A stretch of 33,743 nt of DNA from Alphaproteobacteria bacterium (GTDB lineage Bacteria; Pseudomonadota; Alphaproteobacteria; SHWA01), in the NCBI GenBank assembly GCA_009693995.1, contig SHWA01000012.1:1-33743 (forward strand), in the 5' to 3' direction. The position numbers were made by a program, and so were the translations under genes. The notes beneath the pieces are model-generated. The model ran no database searches, was not told the origin of the DNA, and saw only the letters and a list, made by a program, of their open reading frames with translations. Positions 9,003 through 18,175 of this stretch are shown in pieces. The first letter of the stretch is position 1. The number at the start of each line of letters is the position of its first letter.

Positions 9003-10795
9003 CAGCGGGCGCCCATGGCCAGGCCCTCGGCCCGCGCCGCGGCCTCGACGCCGCGCGGTGGCGTCGTGCCGATCTCGACCAGTCGGCCATGATCGAGCTG
9101 CAGCCACATGTCGCAGTCGCGGAGCGTGCTCAGCCGGTGCGCGATCATGAACGTGGTTCGCCCCACCATCAGGCGGTCGATCGCAGCGATGATCACGCTT
9201 TCGGTGGCCGAATCGACGGCGCTGGTCGGCTCGTCCAGCACCAGGATCGGGGCATCCTTGAGGAAGGCGCGGGCGATCGAGATGCGCTGGCGCTCGCCGC
9301 CGGAAAGGCGCGATCCACGCTCGCCGACCGTTGTGGCGTAGCCGTCGGGCAGCGCCATGATGAAGTCATGGGCGTTGGCCGCCGTGGCCGCCGCCACGAT
9401 CTCTTCCTCGCGCGCCCCCGGCCGGGCGTAGGCGATGTTTTCGCGGATGCTGGCGGAGAACAACACCGCCTCTTGCAGGACGACCGCATACTGGGCGCGC
9501 AGGTCGGCAAGGCGATAGTCGCGGAGGTCGTGCCCGTCGAGCAGGATGCGGCCCCGCGTCGGATCGAAGAACCTGAAGAGGAGACTGATCAAGGTCGACT
9601 TGCCGGCACCGGTGTGGCCGAGAATGCCGACCCGGGTCGCCGCAGGAACCCGGACCGAGACCCCCTCGAGCACGGGCAGTCGGCGGTCATAAGAGAAGTC
9701 GACTCCCTCGAAGGCGATCGCTCCCTTGGCGCGCAGCAACGGCAGGGCGTCCGGGCGCTCGGTCACGTCGGCCTGTTCGTCGAGGACATCGAACACTCGC
9801 TGGGCCCCGGCCAGTGATGACTGCACCTCGGCGATCTTCTTGCTGATGGTCTCGAGCGGGCCGAACAACTGGGCGATGTAGGCCATCACCATCAAAAGGG
9901 CGCCGATGGTGATGCTGTCGTCGAGGACCAAAGTCACGCCGATCACCAGGACGGCCGCCGTGCCGATCGCGACCGTCATCCCGACCAGCAGGTCGAAGCC
10001 CGACTCGATGCCGGCGACGCCGAGATGGCCGCGAATCACCTTGGAAGACTGTTCGACGAAACGCGCGCGCTCGTGGTCTTCCCGACCGAAGGCCTTCACC
10101 ACACGCAGCGACGACAGCGTCTCCTGCACCAGCTGCATGGCGACGCTTTCCATTTCCTTGACCGCGAACCAGCGCTTGCGCAGCAGCCAGCGGCAAGTGT
10201 ACGTGAGGATGAAAAGAACCGGCACCACCGCTGCGGCGACCATGGCGAGGCGCCAGTTGATCATCGCCGTGACGATCACCACCGCGATCACGGTGAAGGA
10301 GCTGGAGATCAGCGCGATGAATCCGTTGGTAACCAGGTGCTGGATCCCCATCGCATCCCATTGCAGCCGGTAGACCGAATCGGTCGTGCCGCGGGTGTCG
10401 TGGTAGACGAGCGAAAGGCGCTGCAGGTGGCGGAACAACTTGGCACGCACGCTGAGCACCAGCCGCTCGCCGGTGTAGGCCTGAGTCAGCCAGTCGGCCA
10501 TGGAGCGGACATAGTTCAGCAGACTGACCAGCAGCATCAAGATCACGGCGACGATGAGCTGCCAGTATTCCGAGTGCCACGTCCAGGCCGGGCTGATCGC
10601 TTCGATGAACCCGGGGAGCGGCTCCGGACCCAGCACCGTGTCGACCACGATCTTGAGCGGCAGCGGAGTCAGCAGGCTGATCGGGGTCGCCAGCAACTGC
10701 AGTATGATGATGGCGAGGACGTGCAGCCGGAACGGCGCCGCCTCGGCCGCCAGCCGGCGATAAAGGCTCCAATCGGACCGGGGCAAACTGGCCAT
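9002..10795 (-). CDS. ABC transporter, fused permease/ATP-binding (MsbA/NdvA-like exporter half-transporter)
   Basis: Hydrophobic N-terminal TMD, Walker A GHTGAGKSTL, signature LSGGERQR, Walker B ILVLDEPTSAVD, H-loop IAHRLSTL. A GTG at 10798 is an alternative start. Confidence 0.95.
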   Translation of the reverse strand: MASLPRSDWSLYRRLAAEAAPFRLHVLAIIILQLLATPISLLTPLPLKIVVDTVLGPEPLPGFIEAISPAWTWHSEYWQLIVAVILMLLVSLLNYVRSMADWLTQAYTGERLVLSVRAKLFRHLQRLSLVYHDTRGTTDSVYRLQWDAMGIQHLVTNGFIALISSSFTVIAVVIVTAMINWRLAMVAAAVVPVLFILTYTCRWLLRKRWFAVKEMESVAMQLVQETLSSLRVVKAFGREDHERARFVEQSSKVIRGHLGVAGIESGFDLLVGMTVAIGTAAVLVIGVTLVLDDSITIGALLMVMAYIAQLFGPLETISKKIAEVQSSLAGAQRVFDVLDEQADVTERPDALPLLRAKGAIAFEGVDFSYDRRLPVLEGVSVRVPAATRVGILGHTGAGKSTLISLLFRFFDPTRGRILLDGHDLRDYRLADLRAQYAVVLQEAVLFSASIRENIAYARPGAREEEIVAAATAANAHDFIMALPDGYATTVGERGSRLSGGERQRISIARAFLKDAPILVLDEPTSAVDSATESVIIAAIDRLMVGRTTFMIAHRLSTLRDCDMWLQLDHGRLVEIGTTPPRGVEAAARAEGLAMGAR

Positions 10796-13374
10796 CACTG
10801 ATCCTCGCGCGTCCAGCGATCAGTCATGACCGTCGCGGCGCGCTCCATATGATACATCGCGCCGCCGGCATGGCGCACGGCCGCTAGCGCCGGTGCGAGA
10901 ACCAGGGCGCCGAGGCCGAGCGCGGCGATCCAGGCGCCGGCCATGGCCGCCCCGAGGGCGCCGGCAAACGGCAGGGCCAGCCCGAGCAGCAGCGGGCGCG
11001 GCCAATGGGGCGCCATACGTACGCGCACAAACTGGTTGCCGGCGCCGTGGTCCTCGACCGACATCAGCGCCCTGGCCGACCCCAGCGCCCCGCCCAGAAC
11101 CTCCACATCCCAGCGGTCATAGGGGCCGCTGAAGGCGAGGGTGCACCCGGAACCCCGCAGGCTGTCGATGAACGCGGCCAGGCGTGTCTCAGGCGGTTCC
11201 GACAGTGTGGTCCAGACGGCGAGGCGCCGCGGGCGGGGCAGCAGGCGGACGGTCCCGGCGATGCCCCGCCAGGGGGTGAGACCATGCTGCAAACGCCCCC
11301 ACAGCCGCGCGAGGGGCTGTATGACGTGGAGCGTGGCGGTGATCGCCCATAGCCGCAGCCGCTCCGAGGGCGCGCGCGCGCCTCGCTTGAACGAGCCGCG
11401 CGCGGCGCTGAGGGCGGCCTGGCCGAGCACCGGCAGCACTGCCAGCAGGGCCAGCGGCAGGGCATAGCCGAGCGGCGGCCACGACAGGCCGAGGAGGGCC
11501 ACGTACAGCAGCATGCCCGGCAGCAGGAACCATTCAGGCATCAGCGGGTAGGCCGCGGCGAGGGGCGGGGCGCCCTGGTAGAGCGACTGGAACGACGCGC
11601 CGCCCCACACGCCATGGAAGACCCGCCGCGGCTGGAACAGCGGCTGCGTCAGGCCGCTGCCGTAGATGCGGCCGCGCCAATGGAGATGGCCGAGCCGGTT
11701 GTAGCGGGCCGGCCATTTTTCGGCGAGCAGGGCCTCGGCCTTGCCATAGCCCTTCTGCTGCCGCCAATACACCTCGACCGAGTCGCGGCGGTGATGCCAC
11801 ACCAGCGCGGCCGGCGCAAATCCGATGGTCCAGCCGCGTTCTTGCAGGCGCCAGCAAATGTCTACGTCGTCCCCCGCCGCGCGGTAGCGGGCGTCGAACC
11901 CGCCGACCGCGTCCAGCGCCGTCTTGCGGAAGGCCATGTTGCAGCCGGGGATATGCTCGGCCAGGGTGTCGGTGATCAGTACCTGCATCGGGCCTCCGGG
12001 CGCGTTGGCGACGCACTCCGCGATGCTGCCGTCGCCGGGCGGCGGCAGATTGGGGCCGCCGATGCCGACATGGTCGCTACGCCGGAACGCAGCAGCGAGG
12101 TAGGTCAGCCAGTCGGGATCCGGGTAGGCGTCGTCGTCGATGTAGGCGACGATCTCGCCGGTCGCCGCCGCGCAGCCGGTATTGCGGGCGGCGGAGAGGC
12201 CCCGGTTCTCGGTCGAGATCAAGCGCACGGCGTATTCTGCGGTGATCGCGGGGGTCGAGTCCTGCGAGCCGTCGTTGACCACGATGACGTCGTAGTTGGG
12301 GTAGGTGAGCCGCGCCAGGCCCTCGAGCGTATCGCGGATGGTGCGGGCGCCGTTGTAGCTGCAGACCACGACGCTGATGTGCGGCCAGCTCGCGTCGGGG
12401 ACGTGCGGCACCGACGCGAAGGCGCGGCGGATGGTCTCGAGCGCGGGCTTGGGCCGGCGCTGGATATCGGTGATGCCGAACGCCCAGTCCTCTACCTGCT
12501 GCTCGGCGCGGTGCCACTCGTCTGTCCAGGAAAAGATCACGATACCGGCGGCTCCGCCGCCGAAGGTGGCGCGAATCTGCCAGTCCAGTACTTCCGCCTG
12601 CCGGGCTTCGCCGTTGCGCATGGCATCGAGCCCGGCCTCGGTCAGCAGCAGCGGGCGGTCGCCGGCCAGCGTTTGCAGCCGCGCCAGGTAGGCCTCCAGC
12701 CGCTCCTCGGATTCCAGATAGACGTTGAAGCAGAGCAGATCGAGGAACGGCAGGTCGAGGTACTCGGTGGTCGGATAATTGACATAGGTGACCAGCCCGT
12801 CGGGATCCTCGGCGCGGATCGCAGCGGCGATCCGCCGCAAGTAACGCTCGATCCGCCGCGGCCCGAGCCAGCGCGCCGTGGGTGCCGGAATCTCGTTGCC
12901 GATGGCGTAGCAGAGCAGGGCGGGATGCCCGGCGACCCGGCGCACCTTGGCGCGCACGTCGCCGACCACGTCGGGGGCGCCCTTAGCGTCGATCAGATAG
13001 CCGACAAATTGCTCCGCCGACAGTCCGACCATGACCCAAAGGCCGTGGCGTTCGGCGATGTCGAGGAGGATGCCGGGTGGCATGGTATGCGGGATGCGGA
13101 CGGTATTGATACCGGCTGCCGCCATCTGCGCGAAGTCGCGCTCAATCTGGTCGACGTCGTGGTACTCGTTGCCCGCGGTGTCGGGCGCGAAGGCGCCATA
13201 GGTCACGCCCTTCACGCAGAGCTTCTTGCCGCGCACGAACAGGAACTTGCCGAGGGCCACGGGGCGCGTGCCGACGGCGCCATCGCCATGGCCCAAGAGG
13301 GCGTGGCGATGGGTGGCAGCGGAGGCGCCGCTCTCGGCGTCACCGACGAGGCGGAGGGAAGCGGCGGGGGCCAT
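10795..13374 (-). CDS. Glycoside hydrolase family 2-like TIM-barrel domain fused to GT2 glycosyltransferase and C-terminal membrane segments
   Basis: N-terminal GH-like: KGVTYGAFAP, INTVRIPHTMPPG, CYAIGNEIPAP (acid/base-like Glu), PLLLTEAGLDA (nucleophile-like Glu). Then GT2: ISVVVCSYNGARTIRDTLEGL, VIVVNDGSQDST, YIDDDAYPDPDWL, GCNMAFRKTALDAVGGFD, and hydrophobic C-terminal stretches. Confidence 0.9.
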   Translation of the reverse strand: MAPAASLRLVGDAESGASAATHRHALLGHGDGAVGTRPVALGKFLFVRGKKLCVKGVTYGAFAPDTAGNEYHDVDQIERDFAQMAAAGINTVRIPHTMPPGILLDIAERHGLWVMVGLSAEQFVGYLIDAKGAPDVVGDVRAKVRRVAGHPALLCYAIGNEIPAPTARWLGPRRIERYLRRIAAAIRAEDPDGLVTYVNYPTTEYLDLPFLDLLCFNVYLESEERLEAYLARLQTLAGDRPLLLTEAGLDAMRNGEARQAEVLDWQIRATFGGGAAGIVIFSWTDEWHRAEQQVEDWAFGITDIQRRPKPALETIRRAFASVPHVPDASWPHISVVVCSYNGARTIRDTLEGLARLTYPNYDVIVVNDGSQDSTPAITAEYAVRLISTENRGLSAARNTGCAAATGEIVAYIDDDAYPDPDWLTYLAAAFRRSDHVGIGGPNLPPPGDGSIAECVANAPGGPMQVLITDTLAEHIPGCNMAFRKTALDAVGGFDARYRAAGDDVDICWRLQERGWTIGFAPAALVWHHRRDSVEVYWRQQKGYGKAEALLAEKWPARYNRLGHLHWRGRIYGSGLTQPLFQPRRVFHGVWGGASFQSLYQGAPPLAAAYPLMPEWFLLPGMLLYVALLGLSWPPLGYALPLALLAVLPVLGQAALSAARGSFKRGARAPSERLRLWAITATLHVIQPLARLWGRLQHGLTPWRGIAGTVRLLPRPRRLAVWTTLSEPPETRLAAFIDSLRGSGCTLAFSGPYDRWDVEVLGGALGSARALMSVEDHGAGNQFVRVRMAPHWPRPLLLGLALPFAGALGAAMAGAWIAALGLGALVLAPALAAVRHAGGAMYHMERAATVMTDRWTREDQ

Positions 13375-13392
13375 GGGGTGCGGTCGTGGTCG

Positions 13393-14409
13393 CTACGCAG
13401 TGCGGGCTTGCGCCCGGAGCTGTGAGCTTTGCTCTGCGCGAGCCGCGTGCCAGCGCCAGGCGGTGGCTACGATCTGGTCGAGGTTCGAGTGGCGCGGTAT
13501 CCATCCCAGAACCCGCTGCGCCGCCGTGGCGTCGGCGACCAGGACCGGCGGATCGCCAAGCCGGCGCGGCTTGGCAACCGTGGCGATCGGCTGTTCGGCG
13601 TGGCGCGCGACCGCCTCGATCACGGTCCGCACCGAGTGTCCCCGGCCGGTGCCCAGGTTGAGCGCCCGGCTTTCACCGCCGCGACTCAGATGGTCGAGGG
13701 CGCCGACATGGGCGGTGGCGAGGTCCGTGACATGGATGAAGTCGCGCACCGCTGTGCCGTCGGGCGTCGGATAGTCGGTGCCGTAGATTTCGCAGATCGG
13801 CTGCTGGCCGAGGGCGGCGCGGATCACCGTCGGGATCAGGTGCGGTTCCGGGTCGTGCGCCTCGCCGAGTTCACCAGCGGGGTCGGCGCCAGCGGCGTTG
13901 AAATAGCGCAGCGCAATCCACTCGAGCCCATGGCAGGTGCGGTACCAGGTCAGCATCCGCTCGACCATGAGCTTGGACTCGCCGTAGGGATTGACCGGGT
14001 GGGTCGGCGTTTCCTCGGTGATCGGCATCCGCTCTGGAACGCCATAGATGGCGCAGGTCGAGGAGAAGATCAGGCGGCGGACGCTGGCGGCCCGCATCGC
14101 CTGCAACAACGCGAGGCTGCCGGCGACGTTGTTGGCGAAGTAGCGGCCGGGCGCCTGAATCGACTCGCCGACATAGGCCAGAGCCGCGAAGTGCAGCACC
14201 GCCTGAACCCGATGCTTGCGCATGACCGCCTCGAGGGCGGCCGTGTCGTTCAGTTCGCCGACTTCGAGCGGCCCCCAGCGCACCGCCCATTCGTGCCCGC
14301 GCGACAGGTTGTCGTAGACCACCGGCAGGGCACCGGCGGCGGCCAGCGCCTTGCACGCGTGGCTGCCGACGTAGCCCGCGCCGCCCGTCACCAGGACCGG
14401 GGTGGACAT
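13393..14409 (-). CDS. galE: UDP-glucose 4-epimerase GalE-like (possibly UDP-xylose 4-epimerase)
   Basis: Start [53 protein letters not shown] (YxxxK), RYFNAAGADP, RDFIHVTDLA. Confidence 0.93.
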   Translation of the reverse strand: MSTPVLVTGGAGYVGSHACKALAAAGALPVVYDNLSRGHEWAVRWGPLEVGELNDTAALEAVMRKHRVQAVLHFAALAYVGESIQAPGRYFANNVAGSLALLQAMRAASVRRLIFSSTCAIYGVPERMPITEETPTHPVNPYGESKLMVERMLTWYRTCHGLEWIALRYFNAAGADPAGELGEAHDPEPHLIPTVIRAALGQQPICEIYGTDYPTPDGTAVRDFIHVTDLATAHVGALDHLSRGGESRALNLGTGRGHSVRTVIEAVARHAEQPIATVAKPRRLGDPPVLVADATAAQRVLGWIPRHSNLDQIVATAWRWHAARAEQSSQLRAQARTA

Positions 14410-14414
14410 GAGGC

Positions 14415-15443
14415 CTAGGCGATTTCCGCCCGCTGAGAGGCCTGGACCGCCGCTTCGAACTGGATGACCTTCGGGTAGCCCGAGCGCGGCCCGGTGCCGA
14501 GCAGCGTCTGGAAGTAGTCGAGCGTGCGGATCAGGCCTTCGCGCAATGGCACCGTCGGCCGCCATTGCAGCTTTTCCTCGGCAAGCGTGATGTCGGGGCG
14601 CCGCTGGTAGGGATCATCCGGCGGTTGCGGCCGGTGCACGACCTCGGAGTTCGAGCCGGTCAGGACCACGACCATGTTGGCGAGCTCGGCAATCGTGAAC
14701 TCACCCGGGTTGCCGAGGTTGATCGGACCGGTCACCTCCTCCGGTGAATTCATCAGGCGGATCAGGCCGTCGACTAGGTCGTCGACGTAGCAGAACGAGC
14801 GCGTCTGCCGGCCGTCGCCGTAGATCGTGATGGGGTCGCCCTTGAGCGCCTGGACCACGAAATTGGAGATCACCCGCCCATCCTGGGGGTGCATGCGCGG
14901 GCCATAGGTGTTGAAGATGCGCGCAATCTTGATCTGCACCTTGTGCTGGCGCCAATAGTCGAAGTAGAGCGCCTCGGCCGCGCGCTTGCCCTCATCGTAG
15001 CAGGAGCGGCGGCCGATCGGGTTGACGTGCCCCCAGTAGGTCTCGGCCTGGGGGTGAACCTTGGGGTCGCCGTATACTTCGCTGGTGGAGGCCTGCAGGA
15101 TGCGCGCCTTCTGCCGCTTGGCGAGGCCCAGCATGTTGATCGCGCCGATCACGCTGGTCTTCATGGTGTGCACGGGATCGGACTGGTAGTGCACCGGCGA
15201 CGCTGGGCAGGCCAGATTGTAGATCTGGCCGACCTGGGCGTAGAGCGGCTGGGTGATGTCGTGATGGACCAGCTCGAAGCGTGGGTTGGTCAGCAGGTGC
15301 GCCACGTTGGACTTGGTCCCGGTGTGGAAGTTGTCCACGCACAGAACCTCGTGGCCCTGGCCGAGGAGCTGCTCACAGAGATGCGAGCCAACAAACCCGG
15401 CGCCACCCGTCACCAACACTCGCGAGTATCCGTAGCCAAGCAT
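14415..15443 (-). CDS. uxs: UDP-glucuronic acid decarboxylase (UDP-xylose synthase)
   Basis: [101 protein letters not shown]. Confidence 0.95.
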   Translation of the reverse strand: MLGYGYSRVLVTGGAGFVGSHLCEQLLGQGHEVLCVDNFHTGTKSNVAHLLTNPRFELVHHDITQPLYAQVGQIYNLACPASPVHYQSDPVHTMKTSVIGAINMLGLAKRQKARILQASTSEVYGDPKVHPQAETYWGHVNPIGRRSCYDEGKRAAEALYFDYWRQHKVQIKIARIFNTYGPRMHPQDGRVISNFVVQALKGDPITIYGDGRQTRSFCYVDDLVDGLIRLMNSPEEVTGPINLGNPGEFTIAELANMVVVLTGSNSEVVHRPQPPDDPYQRRPDITLAEEKLQWRPTVPLREGLIRTLDYFQTLLGTGPRSGYPKVIQFEAAVQASQRAEIA

Positions 15444-15495
15444 TCTTCGCTGTGCCTTTCATGGGCTGTCGAGCGAGCGGCCGCGCATGACCAGA

Positions 15496-15519
15496 GGTGC
15501 TGCAAACGTCCGCAGCACC
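15496..15519 (-). promoter_or_regulatory. GC-rich hairpin in the presumed leader of the glycan operon
   Basis: Perfect 8-bp arms GGTGCTGC/GCAGCACC around an 8-nt loop (aaacgtcc), about 50 bp upstream of the UXS start codon on the minus strand. Confidence 0.4.
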
Positions 15520-15935
15520 CGCGGCCGCCGCAGACCGCAACAGACTCGAAACAGGTAACGATCGCGTCGTTCGTTAGTCGCTTGCCTTGCCAGGAGTCCG
15601 CCAGTCCGTTCGCCTATTCGGCGAAATCCCCCCTGAATTTGCCACTCACCGGAACTGGACGGTCCGTACTCCTGATCAGGCAATCGACTAAGTCGTAAAC
15701 ACGCCCCCGAAGCTGGATATTTCAGGGTCCCCCTAAATCTTTTGACCGGGCGCACTCTAGCAGACGGAAAAGTGGCTTGGGAGGCGAAATCGACACCGAA
15801 TTTTCGGGTGAAACCCGAGGCTTAACCGGTCTGGAGGGGCGGGGGTAGTCGGCGGCGGCCCGTGCACTGGCGCCCGTCATTTGCTATGGGTTGCCAGGGT
15901 CTCCGAATGCTGCGGCCATAGGGCGAAGGACGACG

Positions 15936-17408
15936 ATGGTGACAGAAGGGGTCGAGAGCGCCGACGTGATCGTCGTCGGCGGTGGCATCGCCGGGCTCGC
16001 GGCGGCGCTCAGCGCGCGCGAGGGCGGGGCCAGCGTGATCCTGGTGGAGCGGGCGCCGGAGGCCGAGCGCGGCGGCAATACGCGCTATACCGAGGCGTTC
16101 CTGCGGATGAAGAGCGTGGCCGAGGTGGCGGACGACTTCGAGGCCCGCTTCGCCGCCAATGCCGGCGGCCATCTCGACCCCGGATTGACCCGCCACTGCG
16201 CCGATCCCTACGCCGACTGGCCTGGAATCGTGCGCGCGCTGGGCTTTGCCGATCCCGAGGTAGTCGCGGCCTTCGCCGCCGCGGCTGGGCCGACGCTGCA
16301 GTGGTTGGGTGGCCACGGCATCAGCTTTGATCTGGCTAGCACCCCATTCCTCACCCTCTCGGCGCCGCGCATGGCCCCGGTCGGGGGTGGGCTGGCAATG
16401 GTCGAGGCGCTCTATCCCCGCCTGGCGGCGGCGGGGGTGCAGGTTCATTACCAGACCACGATGCAGGACCTGGTCCAGGATGAGGCGGGCCGGGTGGTTG
16501 GCATCCGGGCGGTGGCGAGCGGCCACCGTGCGCTGGTACTCGGCGGCCGGTCGGTGGTTCTGGCGTGCGGCGGCTTCCAGGGCAACCCGGAGATGCTCGC
16601 CCGTTATCTCGGTCCGCGTGCCCTGCTGCTGCGCCCGGTCGCCCGCGGCGGCTATTACAACAAGGGCGAGGGGATCGCCGCCGCGCTCAGGCTGGGGGCG
16701 GCGCCGGCGGGCGATTTCGGCAGCTATCATGCCGAGCCGGTCGATCCTCGCTCCGGCATCGCCGAGCCGGCGGTGTTCGCCTTTCCATACGGGATCCTGG
16801 TGAACCGCGCGGGGCGCCGCTTCTGCGACGAGGCTCCGGGCCGGGTGGATGCCACCTACGAGGCGATCACCCGCATGATCTGGGCCCAGCCCGGGGGCAT
16901 CGGCTACATGATTTTCGATGCTGGAATCGAAGACGTGCCGCGCTGGCGGGTCGCGGTCAGAAGCGACCAGCCGCCGATCCAGGCCGCCAGCCTGGGGGCG
17001 CTGGCAGCGGCGCTCGAGCTGCCGGCGGAAACCCTCGCCAGTACGGTCGCCGCCTACAATGCCGCCTGCCGGCCGGGGACCTTCACACCGCTTGCGCCGG
17101 ACGGGCTGGCAACGGTCGGGCTCGATCCGCCGAAATCGAATTTCGCGCGGCCGCTCGATTCACCTCCGTTCCGGGCGCTGCCGATCATCTCGGCCAACGT
17201 CTTTACCTTCGGCGGCCTCAAGGTCACCCCTCGGGCCGAGGTGCTGAACAGCGACGGCGACGCGATTCCCGGGCTCTACGCCGCGGGCGAGGTGGTCGGC
17301 CTCTATTACGGCACCTACACCGGATCGACCTCGGTCCTGAAGGGCGCCGTCTTTGGCCGCATTGCCGGCGCGGAGGGCGCGCGGCGTGCGCGCGGGAACC
17401 GACCATGA
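15936..17408 (+). CDS. FAD-dependent dehydrogenase (fumarate reductase/tricarballylate dehydrogenase TcuA-like flavoprotein)
   Basis: Start MVTEGVESADVIVVGGGIAGLAAALSAREGGASVILVERAPEAERGGNTRYTEAF; C-terminal GLYAAGEVVGLYYGTYTGSTSVLKGAVFGRIAG. Confidence 0.9.
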   Translation: MVTEGVESADVIVVGGGIAGLAAALSAREGGASVILVERAPEAERGGNTRYTEAFLRMKSVAEVADDFEARFAANAGGHLDPGLTRHCADPYADWPGIVRALGFADPEVVAAFAAAAGPTLQWLGGHGISFDLASTPFLTLSAPRMAPVGGGLAMVEALYPRLAAAGVQVHYQTTMQDLVQDEAGRVVGIRAVASGHRALVLGGRSVVLACGGFQGNPEMLARYLGPRALLLRPVARGGYYNKGEGIAAALRLGAAPAGDFGSYHAEPVDPRSGIAEPAVFAFPYGILVNRAGRRFCDEAPGRVDATYEAITRMIWAQPGGIGYMIFDAGIEDVPRWRVAVRSDQPPIQAASLGALAAALELPAETLASTVAAYNAACRPGTFTPLAPDGLATVGLDPPKSNFARPLDSPPFRALPIISANVFTFGGLKVTPRAEVLNSDGDAIPGLYAAGEVVGLYYGTYTGSTSVLKGAVFGRIAGAEGARRARGNRP

Positions 17409-18169
17409 GCGTGCGGGGAAGAGTGGCCCTGATCACCGGCGCCGCCGGCAGCATCGGCAGTGCGACCGCCCTTGCCCTGGCGGCGGGGGGCGCACGGCTC
17501 GCGCTCGCGGATACCGCTCCGCTCGCCGGGGTCGAGGCAGAGACACGGGCGGCCGGCGCCGAGGTGCTCGGCATCACCGCCGATGTCGGCGACACGGGGG
17601 CCGTCCAAGCCATGGTGGCGGCAACCCTTGCCGCATACGGCCGGGTCGACATCCTGGCCACGGTCGCGGGCATCACCTCCCAGGGCACGGCGGCGGACCT
17701 CCCCGAGGCCGAGTGGGACCGGGTGATCCGGATCAACCTGAAGGGCACCTTCCTCTGCTGCCAGGCGGTGATCGCGCCGATGCGGCGCCAGGGCTACGGG
17801 CGCATCGTCACCATCGGCTCGGTCCTCGGCAAGAATGGCGGCAACCCACGCCCCTGGATCGACCCGAGCGAGCAGCAGCGCGCCGGCAACGTCGCCTACG
17901 GCGTCACCAAGGCCGGGGTGCACGCCATGACCGCCTACCTGGCCAAGGAACTGGCGGCCGACGGCATCACGGTGAACGCGGTGGCGCCGGGGCCGGTTAC
18001 CTCGGCGCTGACCACCAAGTTCCCGGACTCGCTCCGCCGGCTGATTCCCGTCGGGCGCATGGGCACGACCGCCGATGTCGCCCGGGCGATCACCTTTCTT
18101 GCCGACGACGATGCCGGGTTCATCACCGGCGAGGTGATCGACGTGAACGGCGGCCTGTGGATGGACTGA
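17405..18169 (+). CDS. SDR family NAD(P)-dependent oxidoreductase (3-oxoacyl-ACP reductase-like)
   Basis: MSVRGRVALITGAAGSIGSATALALAAGG, VAYGVTKAGVHAMTAYLAKELAADGITVNAVAPGPV, GFITGEVIDVNGGLWMD; ATGA overlap with the upstream gene. Confidence 0.94.
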   Translation: MSVRGRVALITGAAGSIGSATALALAAGGARLALADTAPLAGVEAETRAAGAEVLGITADVGDTGAVQAMVAATLAAYGRVDILATVAGITSQGTAADLPEAEWDRVIRINLKGTFLCCQAVIAPMRRQGYGRIVTIGSVLGKNGGNPRPWIDPSEQQRAGNVAYGVTKAGVHAMTAYLAKELAADGITVNAVAPGPVTSALTTKFPDSLRRLIPVGRMGTTADVARAITFLADDDAGFITGEVIDVNGGLWMD

Positions 18170-18175
18170 GCCGCG

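Noticed and set aside
11614-13425. 603-aa plus-strand ORF (and similar long shadows such as 5475-7199 +, 29436-31118 -, 31942-33651 -, 3138-4661 +)
   Set aside because: Antisense to genes with clear family motifs; low-complexity Arg/Gly/Pro/Ala/Val-rich translations typical of high-GC shadow frames.
15459-15755. 98-aa minus ORF upstream of UXS
   Set aside because: Lies in the divergent intergenic region, no recognisable domain, and contains the hairpin and palindromes better explained as regulatory.
16565-18169. 534-aa ORF in the SDR frame
   Set aside because: Only the part from 17405 is SDR; the upstream part is an out-of-frame reading of the flavoprotein gene.
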